Shown: positions 26,089-34,834, numbered from the stretch's first letter. The stretch is 64,000 bases of DNA from Limnoglobus roseus (GCF_008254045.1 NZ_CP042425.1:4464001-4528000), one strand, 5' to 3'. Numbers and translations: made by a program. Notes: generated by a model from the sequence alone, not told the origin.

Positions 26089-27399
26089 TCACTCGCCCGG
26101 CCGGAACCAACTGATGAGCTCGGCCCGCGTGACGACGCGTGTCTCGGCAGCCCGGCACGCCCCGCACGCGAGATGGACGCGGAATTCCTCGGCTCTTTCG
26201 CCGGCTGGTTCGAACGACGCCAGGCCGAGGACCGACCGGCACCCCCGGCACGGGATGTTCAAGCTCGCAACGTAGTCCCGCAGGAACGCGGTCGGCCCCT
26301 CGTCCCCGTCGGCCGACCCGGCCTCGCGGCCTGACAGGGTAACCTCTCCTCCGCGACCGCGGTCACGCCCCTGGCGATCGAGGGCGTTGCGGTACTTGCA
26401 GGCGGCCGTCAGGATCACGCCGATCAGGTCCCAGTACTCGGGGCACGACGTGACTTCGTCGCGGACCATGACCCGGTCGTGGGCGCCGGTCGCGAAGAAG
26501 CGACCGGCGACGGCGAGCAGGGCAGGGTCCGTCATCAGGAAGCCCGAGAGCGGGTGGAGGGCCAGCACTTGGCCGTTGAACGCGTCCCGGCCGCCCGGGC
26601 CGGCGGTGGTCGGGTTCTGGTGGTGCCAGAAGCGGAGGAACCGCTCGCTCACCGCGTCCAGACCGCGATGCCGAACCAGCCACGGGATGAGGGCCTGCCA
26701 CGCGGCCGCGTAGAAGGAGTAGAACGCCACCTTGCACTCGTAAGCGAACAGGTTCACGAAGTGCCGCACCCACGCGTTGCCGCCGGTTCGGCGGTACCGG
26801 GCGATCCACCCGTCGACCTCCCGGACGAACGATTCCATGCCGTCCAGGCCCGATTGGCGGAGGCGAACCACGCCGCTCCCGACCCACCGTTGGAACGCCT
26901 CCTGCAAGAACGGCCTCACCCATTCCGGCGGATCGAACCGGCCCAGGATCTCGTCGAGTGCCGCCCGGACCAACCCGCCGTCCCGCGCCCCGACGACCTG
27001 CCGGATCTGCCCCCGCTGGTCGTCGGGGAGTTCTGCGTCGTCCTCGCGGGTCCGGCCGGGGGCCAGGTAAGCGTCCCGGTACGCGGCCTGCATGCCCCGG
27101 GAGTCCGCGACGAGCGGGTAGCACGTCGCGCACGCGTACTGGGTCTGCCGGTCGAGTGGCTCGGCCGCGTCGACTCGCCGCGCGACCGCAATCCCGTGCC
27201 CGACCACGGCCCGGAACTGCTCGAACGCCGCGTCCGCCTCGAAGCGGCGGAAGAGGGACGTGTCCATCCAGTAGTACGTCACCCGGCGGGCGGGACCGAG
27301 ATCCAGGGGCCGGGTGTGCAGGCGGAACTGAAACGTCTGGGAACCGACCGCGATCGGCACCTCCAAGTTGCGAGTTCGATTTTCGCCGGACCGAGCCAT
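26089..27399 (-). CDS. Hypothetical protein with several CxxC motifs
   Basis: 436 residues from ATG 27399, chosen because GGGAGGG lies a few bases upstream; an ATG 99 bases earlier lacks this. No family recognised. Visible features are YACATCYP near residue 95, IPCRGCRSV and LACGACRAAE near the C-terminus (two CxxC pairs that could form a zinc ribbon), and a middle region rich in aromatic and helical residues (HFVNLFAYECKVAFYSFYAAAW). No signal peptide. It faces away from the truncated integrase that starts 171 bases to its right, and probably belongs to the same accessory region. Function unknown; metal binding is inference from the cysteines. Confidence 0.65.
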   Translation of the reverse strand: MARSGENRTRNLEVPIAVGSQTFQFRLHTRPLDLGPARRVTYYWMDTSLFRRFEADAAFEQFRAVVGHGIAVARRVDAAEPLDRQTQYACATCYPLVADSRGMQAAYRDAYLAPGRTREDDAELPDDQRGQIRQVVGARDGGLVRAALDEILGRFDPPEWVRPFLQEAFQRWVGSGVVRLRQSGLDGMESFVREVDGWIARYRRTGGNAWVRHFVNLFAYECKVAFYSFYAAAWQALIPWLVRHRGLDAVSERFLRFWHHQNPTTAGPGGRDAFNGQVLALHPLSGFLMTDPALLAVAGRFFATGAHDRVMVRDEVTSCPEYWDLIGVILTAACKYRNALDRQGRDRGRGGEVTLSGREAGSADGDEGPTAFLRDYVASLNIPCRGCRSVLGLASFEPAGERAEEFRVHLACGACRAAETRVVTRAELISWFRPGE

Positions 27400-27569
27400 C
27401 GACTTCCCTCCCGCCCTGCGAGCGTCGTACGCGAGACGGGCCGCGTCTCCCCGGTGGTGCGGAAACGGGCCGAGCGCACATGCCTGCCAAGCGCACATGC
27501 CTACCGGGCGAGCCGACGGGCCGGTCGAGACGTTCGACGCCGGACGGCCGTTCCAGCCCCGACCGCGTC

Positions 27570-28514
27570 ATGGACGACCACGCAAACCCTTTACGAATGA
27601 CTCCCGCCGACGAGCCCGCGAGCGGTTGGGCGGACCGGTACGGCCAGAAGCACCGCTGGGTGCGGCTGACGGCGTTCCCGCCGGGGATCACGCCCCCGCG
27701 GAAGGTCCGCGTCTACCGCCGGGCGGACACGCATTATGTACTGAACTGGTGGGACCCGGCCGCCCGGAAGAACTTGTCGGAGCGGGTCGACGGCGACCTG
27801 CTGGCCGCCCTCCTCCGCGCCCGCCAAGTAGACGAGCGGGTGACCGCGGTCCGCTCGGCCGGCGTCGGCGCGGCCCCGCGGGTCGGCCACGCCGACCTCG
27901 TCGCCCGCTTCTTGGCGGACGTCGACCGCCGCGCCCAAGCGGGGGAGGTCGCCCCGAAAACCGCCGCCCGGTACCGCACCGCCCTCGACCACTACCTGGC
28001 GTACTGCGCCACCTCCGCGGCCGCGACGCGATACCCGGCCGCCGTCCGGGCGGACCGGGACTTCCGGCTCGGGCTAACCGCGTTCCTAGCGGAGCGAACC
28101 GTGGGCGGGACCGGGCCGGGCGGTCCGCGGCCGATGCGGGGCCAGCGTTACGTCCTCGACACGGTGCGGGCCGCGTTCGCGTGGGCGGCCGACCCGGCCG
28201 GCGGCGGCCTACTGCCGGACGCGTTCCGCAACCCGTTCCTGCGGTCCGGCGGCAAGGGGGGGGGCCTCGTCGGCGACCCGCTGGCGGCGCCCGACGTCAC
28301 GGCCCCCATGGCGGCCGACCTGGTCCGCGCATGCGACGCCTTCCAGTTGAAGTTGTTCGTGCCAATGCTGCTGTGCGGGCTGCGGGCGGCGGAGCCGTGC
28401 CACCTGCTTCGAGCCGACCTGACCGCCGAGTGGCTGACGGTCCCCTGCCGGCCGGCGTGGCGCACCGGCCGGACGTTCAGAAAGCGTAGCAGGTGGTCGG
28501 TGGCGGTGCGGTAG
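27570..28514 (+). pseudogene. Tyrosine recombinase A, C-terminally truncated
   Basis: The protein has an N-terminal arm-binding segment (KHRWVRLTAFPPG, VYRRADTHYVLNWW), then a SAM-like core-binding domain (HADLVARFLADVDRRAQAG, KTAARYRTALDHYLAYC). The catalytic domain begins with VPMLLCGLRAAEPCHLL, holding the first catalytic Arg. After about residue 295 the similarity stops, and the H-x-x-R and tyrosine motifs are absent. The frame then runs into antisense sequence of the facing recombinase B. Either ATG 27570 or 27597 could be the start. It is an integrase destroyed by a rearrangement near 28.46 kb. Confidence 0.65.
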
Positions 28515-28792
28515 CGATTAATGGACTGGACCGACGAGCGGAGGGTGTACTCGTGGTGGTCGAGCCACCGCCTCCGCAGGTCGGGGACGGTGACCGGCTC
28601 GAAGCCGAGGGCCGACGGGGCCCCGACCTCCAGTTGCCCGTTGATCTGGGCGGCGAGTTGCTTGGCGGCGTCGCGGTCGGGACCGACCCGCGGCCGGCGG
28701 CGGCGGCCGGCCTCGTGGTAGCACAGGTACCAGATTCGATTTCGCAGGTAGCCTTGGACCTTGCCAACGCGGAACGATTTGGACGTAGCCAT
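28460..28792 (-). pseudogene. Tyrosine recombinase B, N-terminal fragment
   Basis: From ATG 28792 the frame reads MATSKSFRVGKVQGYLRNRIW, with a basic arm-binding domain (YHEAGRRRRPRVGPDRDAAKQLAAQI). The start of a core-binding domain follows (VTVPDLRRRWLDHHEYTLRSS, RYRTATDHLLRFLNVRP). It then collides with the truncated 3' end of recombinase A on the other strand; no catalytic domain is present. The right-hand neighbour is a tRNA-Ser 3' fragment, which fits an integrase next to its former attachment site. The exact junction lies between about 28445 and 28480. Confidence 0.6.
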
Positions 28793-28874
28793 GTCATCCC
28801 CAGAGAACCCTCCCGCCACAAAGTGCCACAAACGGTGCCACAAATCGGGGGTTCTGAGGACGACTCAGAAAGGC

Positions 28875-28910
28875 AAAAGCCCTTGGGACAGCGACTTGCG
28901 TCCCAAGGGC
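28875..28910 (-). terminator. Intrinsic terminator for minus-strand tRNA
   Basis: Perfect 11-bp arms GCCCTTGGGAC and GTCCCAAGGGC with a 10-base loop. On the minus strand the hairpin is followed by TTTT. It lies 11 bases past the 3' end of the tRNA-Ser fragment, as expected for that gene's terminator. Confidence 0.7.
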
Positions 28911-28921
28911 CGATCAGACAG

Positions 28922-28950
28922 CGGAGAGGGAGGGATTCGAACCCTCCCAC
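28922..28950 (-). other. tRNA-Ser 3' fragment, probable attachment-site copy
   Basis: The minus strand holds a T-arm (GAGGG TTCGAAT CCCTC) followed by acceptor 3' strand CCTCTCC and G, typical of tRNA-Ser. The matching 5' acceptor strand GGAGAGG and D-arm are absent to the right, so this is not an intact tRNA. Such 3' tRNA pieces are left as att duplicates by tyrosine-recombinase elements. A small inverted repeat TTGAAGCGTTCAA lies just to its right. Confidence 0.55.
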
Positions 28951-29061
28951 CTATCGGTTGAAGCGTTCAATCCGTGATGGCCGAAGATTGATGCTGAACT
29001 GCGACAGCGCTCCGTTCAATTCCTGCAGTATTAGAGAGGCTTCTCGGTGGACGCGACAACT

Positions 29062-29437
29062 TCAGGCGGCCTGTTTCCCGGGTAATCGTGCGTGCGGCTT
29101 CTGATCCCGGGCGTCCTTGTGTTGTTCTTGGGTGATTCGCCGGTGATGCCAGCGTTCGAGAGCGAGGACGATAAACCGCACGATCGTCCGCCGCCGCCGC
29201 CACTTGTACCGCACCTTCTCGAAGTGCCGCAGGCGGCGGTTGGTTCGTTCGACATGGTTGTTGGTTCGCACCCGTTTGGCGACCGGGCTATGGAGAAATG
29301 TCATCATCATCTCGAACTTCTCGGCCCCGAGCAGCCCCAACGCCTGAGCCAGATCGGGATCGGCCCGGTACCGAGGGTCGTTGACCCGAGTTGGTGACGG
29401 GCGTTGGGCCACAGTTCGGCCAGGACCGCGGGGTACA
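29062..29437 (-). pseudogene. ISL3-like transposase, C-terminal part (split by IS3)
   Basis: Reading away from the IS3 insertion, the first codons continue the interrupted gene (KLYPAVLAELWPNARHQL). The frame then changes and resumes with RYRADPDLAQALGLLGAEKF, KRVRTNNHVERTNRRLRHFEKV and RYKWRRRRTIVRFIVLALERW, ending at a stop at 29062. The catalytic Glu-containing segment HVERTNRRLR and the basic tail are typical of ISL3-like transposases. Roughly 80 residues between the two blocks are missing and the frame is shifted. The element was therefore also damaged by an internal deletion, independent of the IS3 insertion. Confidence 0.65.
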
Positions 29438-29509
29438 GTTTTGAGCCTCCCCAGGTTTGGTGGGCAGCAGGAAAGCGGTGTAGACTCCCACAACCCGGAG
29501 AGCACACCG

Positions 29510-29806
29510 ATGGCCAGCAAGCGGACGACGTACACGCCGGAGTTCAAGCTCCAAGCCGTGAAAATGATCACCGACCAGAAGTTGTCTGTGGCCGAGGTCG
29601 GCCGGCGGCTCGGGGTGTCCGAGAATCGCCTCCACGAGTGGAAGAAGGCCGTCCTCGCCAACGGGGTCGTCGCCTTCCCCGGAACCGGCCACCTCACACC
29701 CCTCGAAGAAGAGAACCGCCGCCTCCGAGCCGAGAACAAGCGGCTAGAGATGGAGCGCGACATCCTGAAAAAAGCCACGGCGTTCTTCGCCGCCCTGACG
29801 AAGTGA
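29510..29806 (+). CDS. IS3-family transposase OrfA
   Basis: 98 residues: an HTH domain (TYTPEFKLQAVKMI, SVAEVGRRLGVSENRLHEWKKAV) followed by a leucine-zipper-like helix (LEEENRRLRAENKRLEMERDILKKA). OrfA binds the IS ends and dimerises. A run of six adenines at 29768-29773 lies where IS3 elements shift -1 into orfB to make the active fusion transposase. OrfB is in the -1 frame here, so programmed frameshifting is likely but inferred. Its stop overlaps the potential GTG of orfB. Confidence 0.85.
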   Translation: MASKRTTYTPEFKLQAVKMITDQKLSVAEVGRRLGVSENRLHEWKKAVLANGVVAFPGTGHLTPLEEENRRLRAENKRLEMERDILKKATAFFAALTK

Positions 29807-30672
29807 TCTTCGCCTGGATCGAAGAACGCCGTGGCGAATATCCGATCGCGGCGTTGTGCCGCGCGCTGGGCGTGTCCCGCTCGGGCTACTACGCTCGGGC
29901 GAACCGTCCCCGGAGCCCGACGGCGGTTCGGCGGGACGAGTTAGTCGGCCGCATGCGGGCCGTTCACGCCGAGGTGCGGGGGCGGTACGGCAGCCCCCGC
30001 CTCGCCGTCGAGTTGAAGGCCCGTGGCGTCGCCTGCTGCGTCAACACGGTGGCGAAGGCGATGAAGGCACACGGCCTTCGGGCGAAGACGGTGAAGCGAT
30101 TCGTTCGCACGACCGACTCGAATCACCGCCACCCGGTGTCGGAGAACGTCCTCGACCGCGGCTTTACGGCGGCCGGGCCGAACGAGAAGTGGGCCATGGA
30201 CATCACCTACATCCCGACGCTCGAAGGCTGGCTATTCCTCGCCCTCGTGGTGGATTTGTTCTCGCGACGGATCGTGGGGTGGGCGATGGCGGAGGCGATG
30301 ACGAGCCGACTGGTGGTGGACGCCCTCGACCTGGCCGTCGGGCAACGTGACGTTCCGGCCGGGTTGATCGCCCACTCGGACCGCGAGAGCCCGTACGCCA
30401 GCGCGCATTACCAAGCCGAGCTCCGCCGGCACGGGATGGTTTGGAGCATGAGCGGGGTGGGCCAGTGCTGGGACAACGCTGTGGTCGAGAGCACGTTCGG
30501 CCGACTCAAGCAGGAGTTGGTCCACGGCGAGACCTACGCCACACGAGACGCGGCACGGGCCTCGATCTTTGAGTACGTCGAAGTGTTTTACAACCGCGTC
30601 CGTCGGCACTCGACGCTGGGGTATGTGTCCCCGGCGGAGTTCGAACGGACGCACGACCCAAACAACCGCTAA
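29803..30672 (+). CDS. IS3-family transposase OrfB (DDE integrase core)
   Basis: 289 residues with the rve integrase fold. HTH-21-like region: RRGEYPIAALCRALGVSRSGYYAR, then HAEVRGRYGSPRLAVEL. First catalytic Asp: WAMDITYIPTLEGWLFLALVVDLFSR (shown in part: WAMDITYIPT). Second Asp: IAHSDRESPYAS. Catalytic Glu: CWDNAVVESTFGRLKQEL. The usual second motif is HSDRGSQY, so Gly-Ser-Gln reads Glu-Ser-Pro here; the Asp itself is kept. It catalyses strand transfer after fusion with OrfA. The GTG at 29803 overlaps the orfA stop, but most product probably comes from frameshifting. The frame is intact, so the IS may still be active. Confidence 0.8.
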   Translation: MIFAWIEERRGEYPIAALCRALGVSRSGYYARANRPRSPTAVRRDELVGRMRAVHAEVRGRYGSPRLAVELKARGVACCVNTVAKAMKAHGLRAKTVKRFVRTTDSNHRHPVSENVLDRGFTAAGPNEKWAMDITYIPTLEGWLFLALVVDLFSRRIVGWAMAEAMTSRLVVDALDLAVGQRDVPAGLIAHSDRESPYASAHYQAELRRHGMVWSMSGVGQCWDNAVVESTFGRLKQELVHGETYATRDAARASIFEYVEVFYNRVRRHSTLGYVSPAEFERTHDPNNR

Positions 30673-30706
30673 CGTGTTGTCCACTTTCCGCGGGGAAGAT
30701 CAGTTT

Positions 30707-31318
30707 GGAGCCATCGGTGACGACCACCCGGGGCCAGAAGCCGTGGTTTCGGAGGTTGTTCAGGAACCGCCGCATGTGATCCTGATCGTTGGCCCGGACC
30801 AGGGCAAAGGCGACGGGGAAATCGCCGAGCGGGTCGGTGGCCAGGAGCAGCGTGCGATGGCCCAAGTGCAACTCGTCGATGTACAGGGTGCCCGAGAAGT
30901 GCTTGAGCGTCCACTGGCGGTATCCGGGCATGTCGGCCTGGCGGACCTTCCAGTCGAGGCAGTCGGAGAGGAAGCCATCGGACAGGTCGAGGAAGAAGTC
31001 ACGGCGCATCGCCTGCTGCACGCGATGGAGGCTCATGCAGTCATCGAGGAGTCGGTCGATGACGGCGTCCCGGACGCGGTTGGTGTACTCGGCTCGTGGT
31101 TCGATCCCTTCGACGTGAGAACGGAACGTCTTGCAGGAGGCACAGGCGGCGCGGTATTCTCCGACCGTCAATTCGATGACGACGATCTGGCCGAACGCGA
31201 TGTCGCGAACGGCTCGCGAATGTGTGTCCTTCCGCCGCCCGGGTGTGCCGCAGTGTGGGCAAGGGAAGGACTTCGGCGCACAACTCTGCCGGAGAACGCG
31301 AACACGAGCGGCGTCCAT
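30707..31318 (-). pseudogene. ISL3-like transposase, N-terminal part (interrupted by IS3)
   Basis: From ATG 31318 (MDAARVRVLRQ) the protein has two zinc-ribbon pairs (FPCPHCGTPGRR and ACASCKTF) and an HTH-like segment (DRLLDDCMSLHRVQQAMRRDF). The first catalytic Asp is in GTLYIDELHLGHRT, and the second lies in the DGSKL segment at the insertion point (WPRVVVTDGSKL). At 30706 the IS3 element begins, and the rest of the gene continues on its far side at 29437. It is inactive as it stands. Its left and right inverted repeats were not identified. Confidence 0.75.
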
Positions 31319-31505
31319 GCCTGTGTCCTCAATGGGTTGGTGTGGTAACCCCCAAAGAGGCACAGGCGGGATTTCTTGAGAAGCTCAATCGGCGCAGGCG
31401 GTTAAGACCTGTCGCGACCAGCGAGAAGTCTCTTAATTTCCAGGCCATTTGCGTCACCACTTCTTGAGCGGGTGTGTTACCCCTCGCGTTCCCCCGTTCA
31501 ACCCA

Positions 31506-31529
31506 CCGCCCCGGCTTCCGCCGGGGCGG
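31506..31529 (+). promoter_or_regulatory. Perfect GC hairpin in leader of the AAA+ gene
   Basis: CCGCCCCGGC and GCCGGGGCGG flank a TTCC loop, 24 bases before the AAA+ start codon and just ahead of its GGAGG ribosome site. No T-run follows, so it is not an ordinary terminator. It may protect mRNA or affect translation; the role is inference. Confidence 0.45.
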
Positions 31530-31553
31530 TTCCGTTTCCCGTGGAGGTGATTG

Positions 31554-32549
31554 ATGCGACCGCGTGACGTCTCGAACGCCCTGTGCGCCCTGCTCCCGAC
31601 CCGCCGCCCCGTCTACCTGTGGGGGCCGCCCGGCGTCGGCAAGTCGGCCGTCGTCCGGCACGCCGCCGACGCCCTCAAGCTAAAACTCGTCGACGTGCGG
31701 GCGACCCTCCTCGACCCGGTCGACCTCCGCGGCCTGCCCAAGGTCACCAAGGACCGGGCCGAGTGGTGCCCGCCGGCCTTCCTCCCCCGGGCCGGCGACG
31801 GCGTCCTCTTCCTCGACGAACTGGCCCAGGCCCCGCCGCTCGTCCAGGCCGCGTGCCTGCAACTCGTCCTCGACCGCCGGGTCGGCGAGTACGAGCTCCC
31901 GCCCGGGTGGGCCGTCGTCGCCGCGAGCAACCGCCAGGAGGACCGGGCCGGCACGCACCGCCTCATCACCCCCCTCCTGAACCGGTTCGTCCACCTCGAC
32001 CTCGACGTCTCGCCGGAAGACTGGCAGGCGTGGGCCGTGGTCAACGGCGTCGCCCCCGAGGTCCGGGCGTTCCTGCAGTACCGGCCGGCGTTGCTCAGCC
32101 AGTTCGACCCGGCGGCGAGCCCGCGGGCGTTCCCCACGCCGCGGAGCTGGGCGTTCGTGTCCGACGTCCTGGCCGGGACGCCGGCTGACCTCCTGCACCG
32201 GGTGGTGGCCGGGTGCGTCGGCGACGGCCCGGCGGCCGAGTTCGTCGGGTTCCTGCAACTGTACCGCGAGCTGCCCGACCTGGACGCCATCGGCCGGCAG
32301 CCGGAAACGACGGCCGTGCCCCGCGAGCCGGCCGTGCTGTACGCCCTCGTCGGGGCGATCGCCGAGAAGTGCAAGGCGGACGCGGCCCCGGTCCACGGCT
32401 TGGTGCAGTACGCCCTGCGGCTGCCCGACGAGTTCGCCCTCCTCGCCCTCCGCGACGTCCTCGCCGTGAAGCCGAAGCTCGCCTCCCTGTCCATCGTCCA
32501 GCAGTGGATCGCCCAGGCCCGCACCAAAGGCTTGTTCCTCGCTGCCTAG
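31554..32549 (+). CDS. MoxR-like AAA+ ATPase
   Basis: 331 residues from ATG 31554, with GGAGG six bases upstream. Walker A GPPGVGKS spans residues 24-31, followed by Walker B GVLFLDELAQ near 86, sensor-1 AASNRQED near 126, and arginine-finger candidates in ITPLLNRFVHLDLD. This is the compact AAA_5/MoxR architecture. MoxR proteins act as ATP-driven chaperones that remodel VWA-domain partners, and a VWA protein lies two genes downstream. It is the first gene of a same-strand cluster reaching 37457. Substrate unknown. Other options are a gas-vesicle- or chelatase-type ATPase, but the gene context favours a MoxR-VWA pair. Confidence 0.8.
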   Translation: MRPRDVSNALCALLPTRRPVYLWGPPGVGKSAVVRHAADALKLKLVDVRATLLDPVDLRGLPKVTKDRAEWCPPAFLPRAGDGVLFLDELAQAPPLVQAACLQLVLDRRVGEYELPPGWAVVAASNRQEDRAGTHRLITPLLNRFVHLDLDVSPEDWQAWAVVNGVAPEVRAFLQYRPALLSQFDPAASPRAFPTPRSWAFVSDVLAGTPADLLHRVVAGCVGDGPAAEFVGFLQLYRELPDLDAIGRQPETTAVPREPAVLYALVGAIAEKCKADAAPVHGLVQYALRLPDEFALLALRDVLAVKPKLASLSIVQQWIAQARTKGLFLAA

Positions 32550-32595
32550 CGACGCTTTCTTTCGGCCTTCCTCATTCCTTCTTTGGGAGATGCTC

Positions 32596-33447
32596 ATGAT
32601 CGAATCGTGCCTCGACACGGGCGGGGCCGTCGCCTTCTGGACGGCCTGCGAGTTCACCGACCGCGACCGCCTCCGGGCCGGCCTCACGCCCCTCGGCCTG
32701 GAGCAATACGTCCCCGACCCGCGGCCGCCGGCCAGCGTCCTCAAGGACGCCCTTGAAGAAGCCCTCGGCGGGTCCCGCGTCTTGATCCGGCCGCTCGCCG
32801 ACCGGGACGGGTTTACCGTCGTTAAGGAGGAGCGGGGCAAGCACGCCAACGCGTACGCCACGGCCCTCGTCGCCCGCGTCCGCGACGCCGCGTTGTCCAC
32901 GGTCGAGTACGACCCGTTCGACGACCGGGCGGCGGTCGTCGACGCCGCCTTCCGTCGGCACGCCGGCCGCATCCCCGCCGCCCAACTGTCCGCGTGCCTC
33001 GTCCGGGTGGTCGAGTCCCTGGGCGGGACGCGGCTGCGGCCGACCGGGGCCGTGTACTGGATTCCGGGGCCGAAACTCGACGCGTGGGCGGCGGTGGCGA
33101 GGGCGGTCGAGGCGGCGTCGGACGGGCGGCCGAGTGCCGTGTACCTGATCCGCCACCGCCTCGACGCCGACGCCGTCCGGGCCGTCCGCGACGCCGTCGT
33201 CGGCGAGGTCCGGGCGGCCACCGCCCGGATCGCCGAGGAGGTCGCCGCCGGGGACCTCGGCGGCCGGGCGTTGGAGACGCGGCGGCAGCAGGCCCACGAC
33301 CTCCGGGACAAGGTCCTGCTGTACGAGGACCTGCTGTCCGTCGGCCTGGCCGACCTGCACCGGGCCGTCGACGTCGCCGACCAGGCCGCCGCAACCGCCT
33401 CCCTGTTGCTCGCCGCCCAACCGGCTGCGGCGGCCGTCGGCGTGTAG
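32596..33447 (+). CDS. Hypothetical protein (possible phage-type DUF6744-like)
   Basis: 283 residues from ATG 32596; ATG 32590 is also possible, with GGGAG a few bases ahead. No firm family. The layout is an N-terminal alpha/beta region (LTPLGLEQYVPDPRPP), a central GAVYWIPGPKLDAW motif and a long C-terminal helical segment (AEEVAAGDLGGRALETRRQQ, DKVLLYEDLLSVGLADL). I recall a similar pattern in phage and plasmid proteins grouped as DUF6744, but cannot verify it. No signal peptide or membrane helix. It lies 46 bases after the AAA+ gene and 44 before the VWA gene, so an operon role as adaptor or substrate of the ATPase is plausible. Confidence 0.65.
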   Translation: MIESCLDTGGAVAFWTACEFTDRDRLRAGLTPLGLEQYVPDPRPPASVLKDALEEALGGSRVLIRPLADRDGFTVVKEERGKHANAYATALVARVRDAALSTVEYDPFDDRAAVVDAAFRRHAGRIPAAQLSACLVRVVESLGGTRLRPTGAVYWIPGPKLDAWAAVARAVEAASDGRPSAVYLIRHRLDADAVRAVRDAVVGEVRAATARIAEEVAAGDLGGRALETRRQQAHDLRDKVLLYEDLLSVGLADLHRAVDVADQAAATASLLLAAQPAAAAVGV

Positions 33448-33491
33448 CCGCACCCCGTCTCGATTCACCCTCACCGTTGAAAGGAGTGACC

Positions 33492-34721
33492 ATGACCACG
33501 GCCCCCGACCCGTTCGCCGCCCTGGAGGCCGAGGCCGCCAAGCAAGCCGCCGCCGAGGCCGCGGCCCGACGCCTCGCGACCGCGCGGGCGACGCTCATCC
33601 TCGGCCGGGACGCGCGGAGCGCGTTCTTCGCCACCCTCGCCCTGCGACTGACGCCGGAAGTCGACTGGGCGTGCGGGACGATGGCCACGGACGGCCGTGC
33701 CCTCGCGTACGACCCGCGGTTCGTGACCGGCCTGAGCCCGGACGAACTCGTCGGCGTGCTCGCCCACGAGGTCATGCACAACGCCCTCGCCCACCCGTTC
33801 CGCCGGGGCGCCCGCGACCCGGCCCGGTGGAACGTGGCGTGCGACCTGGCCGTCAACCCCCTCCTCCTCGCCGCCGGGTTCGCCCTGCCGGCGTCCCGCC
33901 TCCTGCCGGGCGAGGGTCGGTACGCCGATTTGCCGCACGGCAAGTCGGCGGACGACTACTACGCCCGCCTCGCCGAGCCGCCGGCGGGCGGCGGGGAAGC
34001 CGAGAGCGCCGGCGAGGAGGATGGCGGCCCCGACCCCGGCGGGTGCGGCGGCGTGACGGAACCGGCGGCCGGGTCGCCGGCGGCGGGCGAGCAGGCGGCC
34101 GCGGCGTGGCAGGTCGCTGTCGTCCAGGCCGAGCAGGTCGCCAAGGGCCGGGGCGAGATGCCCGCCGGGATCGCCCGGACGGTCGACGCGGTCCGTCGCC
34201 CGCCGGTCGACTGGCGGGCCGTCCTCCGGGCGTTCGTGTCGGCCACGGCGAGCAACGACTACGCGTGGTCGCGGCCGAACCGCCGGTTCCTGTGGCAGGG
34301 CCTGTACCTGCCCGGCCTCCGGTCGGAGGAACTCGGCGACGTGGTCATCGCCGTCGACACGTCCGGGTCGGTCGGGCCGGCGGAGTTGGCCGTGTTCGCC
34401 GGGGCCGTCGACGAGATCCTGTCGGCGTTCGACTGCGCCGCCACCGTCCTGTACCACGACACCGCCGTCCAGGGCGTTCAGACCTGGCGGTCGGGGGACG
34501 GGCCGTTGGTCCTAGCCCCGGTCGGCGGCGGGGGCACGGCGCATGAGTGCGTGTTCGACTGGGTCGACCGGCAGGGGATGTCGCCGGCGTGCGTCGTCTG
34601 CCTGACCGACCTGGAGACCCGCTTCCCCGACCGCCCGCCCGGCGTGCCCGTCCTGTGGGCCGTCGTCGGCGACACCCCGTCACAACCGCCGTTCGGCACA
34701 CGTGTCCGCGTGACCGCTTGA
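33492..34721 (+). CDS. HExxH metallopeptidase-like plus VWA domain protein (DUF2201-like)
   Basis: 409 residues from ATG 33492 with AAGGAG upstream. The N-terminal half has a zinc-protease signature, AHEVMHNALAHP (His92, Glu93, His96), preceded by FVTGLSPDELVGVL. A Gly/Glu/Ala-rich linker spans about 165-205. The C-terminal half is a VWA-like domain with MIDAS motif VDTSGSVG (Asp289) and a later TDLETRFPD. This matches the DUF2201 organisation, found next to MoxR-type AAA+ ATPases. The pairing with the AAA+ gene two ORFs upstream suggests an ATP-driven VWA complex with a possible protease. Whether the HExxH is active is not known. Confidence 0.8.
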   Translation: MTTAPDPFAALEAEAAKQAAAEAAARRLATARATLILGRDARSAFFATLALRLTPEVDWACGTMATDGRALAYDPRFVTGLSPDELVGVLAHEVMHNALAHPFRRGARDPARWNVACDLAVNPLLLAAGFALPASRLLPGEGRYADLPHGKSADDYYARLAEPPAGGGEAESAGEEDGGPDPGGCGGVTEPAAGSPAAGEQAAAAWQVAVVQAEQVAKGRGEMPAGIARTVDAVRRPPVDWRAVLRAFVSATASNDYAWSRPNRRFLWQGLYLPGLRSEELGDVVIAVDTSGSVGPAELAVFAGAVDEILSAFDCAATVLYHDTAVQGVQTWRSGDGPLVLAPVGGGGTAHECVFDWVDRQGMSPACVVCLTDLETRFPDRPPGVPVLWAVVGDTPSQPPFGTRVRVTA

Positions 34722-34743
34722 CACGACCCTCGACCCTTCCCCT

Positions 34744-34769
34744 GCGACCCGGCCCAGCGGCCGGGTCGC
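34744..34769 (+). promoter_or_regulatory. Perfect 11-bp GC hairpin between VWA and clamp-like genes
   Basis: GCGACCCGGCC and GGCCGGGTCGC enclose a CAGC loop in the 113-base gap. A T-run is lacking, so termination is uncertain; it may tune expression of the downstream genes. Confidence 0.45.
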
Positions 34770-34834
34770 TTCCCTTCCTGACCCCGACCTCGCCGCCGGC
34801 CCGGTGGCGAGAGTCCCAACCCCGGAGGTGACGC

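Larger units (their letters stand above)
29442..30702 (+). mobile_element. Complete IS3-family insertion sequence (1,261 bp)
   Basis: The ends are imperfect inverted repeats: left TGAGCCTCCCCAGG, and right, read inward, TGATCTTCCCCGCG. The flanking 4-bp target duplication is GTTT (29438-29441 and 30703-30706). Inside are orfA and orfB in the usual overlapping arrangement. Removing the IS and one GTTT restores the ISL3-like transposase frame (VTDGSKLYPAVLAELW), which fixes the boundaries. Confidence 0.85.

Noticed and set aside
28922..28990. Complete tRNA-Ser gene
   Set aside because: Only the T-arm and 3' acceptor strand are present; the matching 5' acceptor and D-arm are not found.
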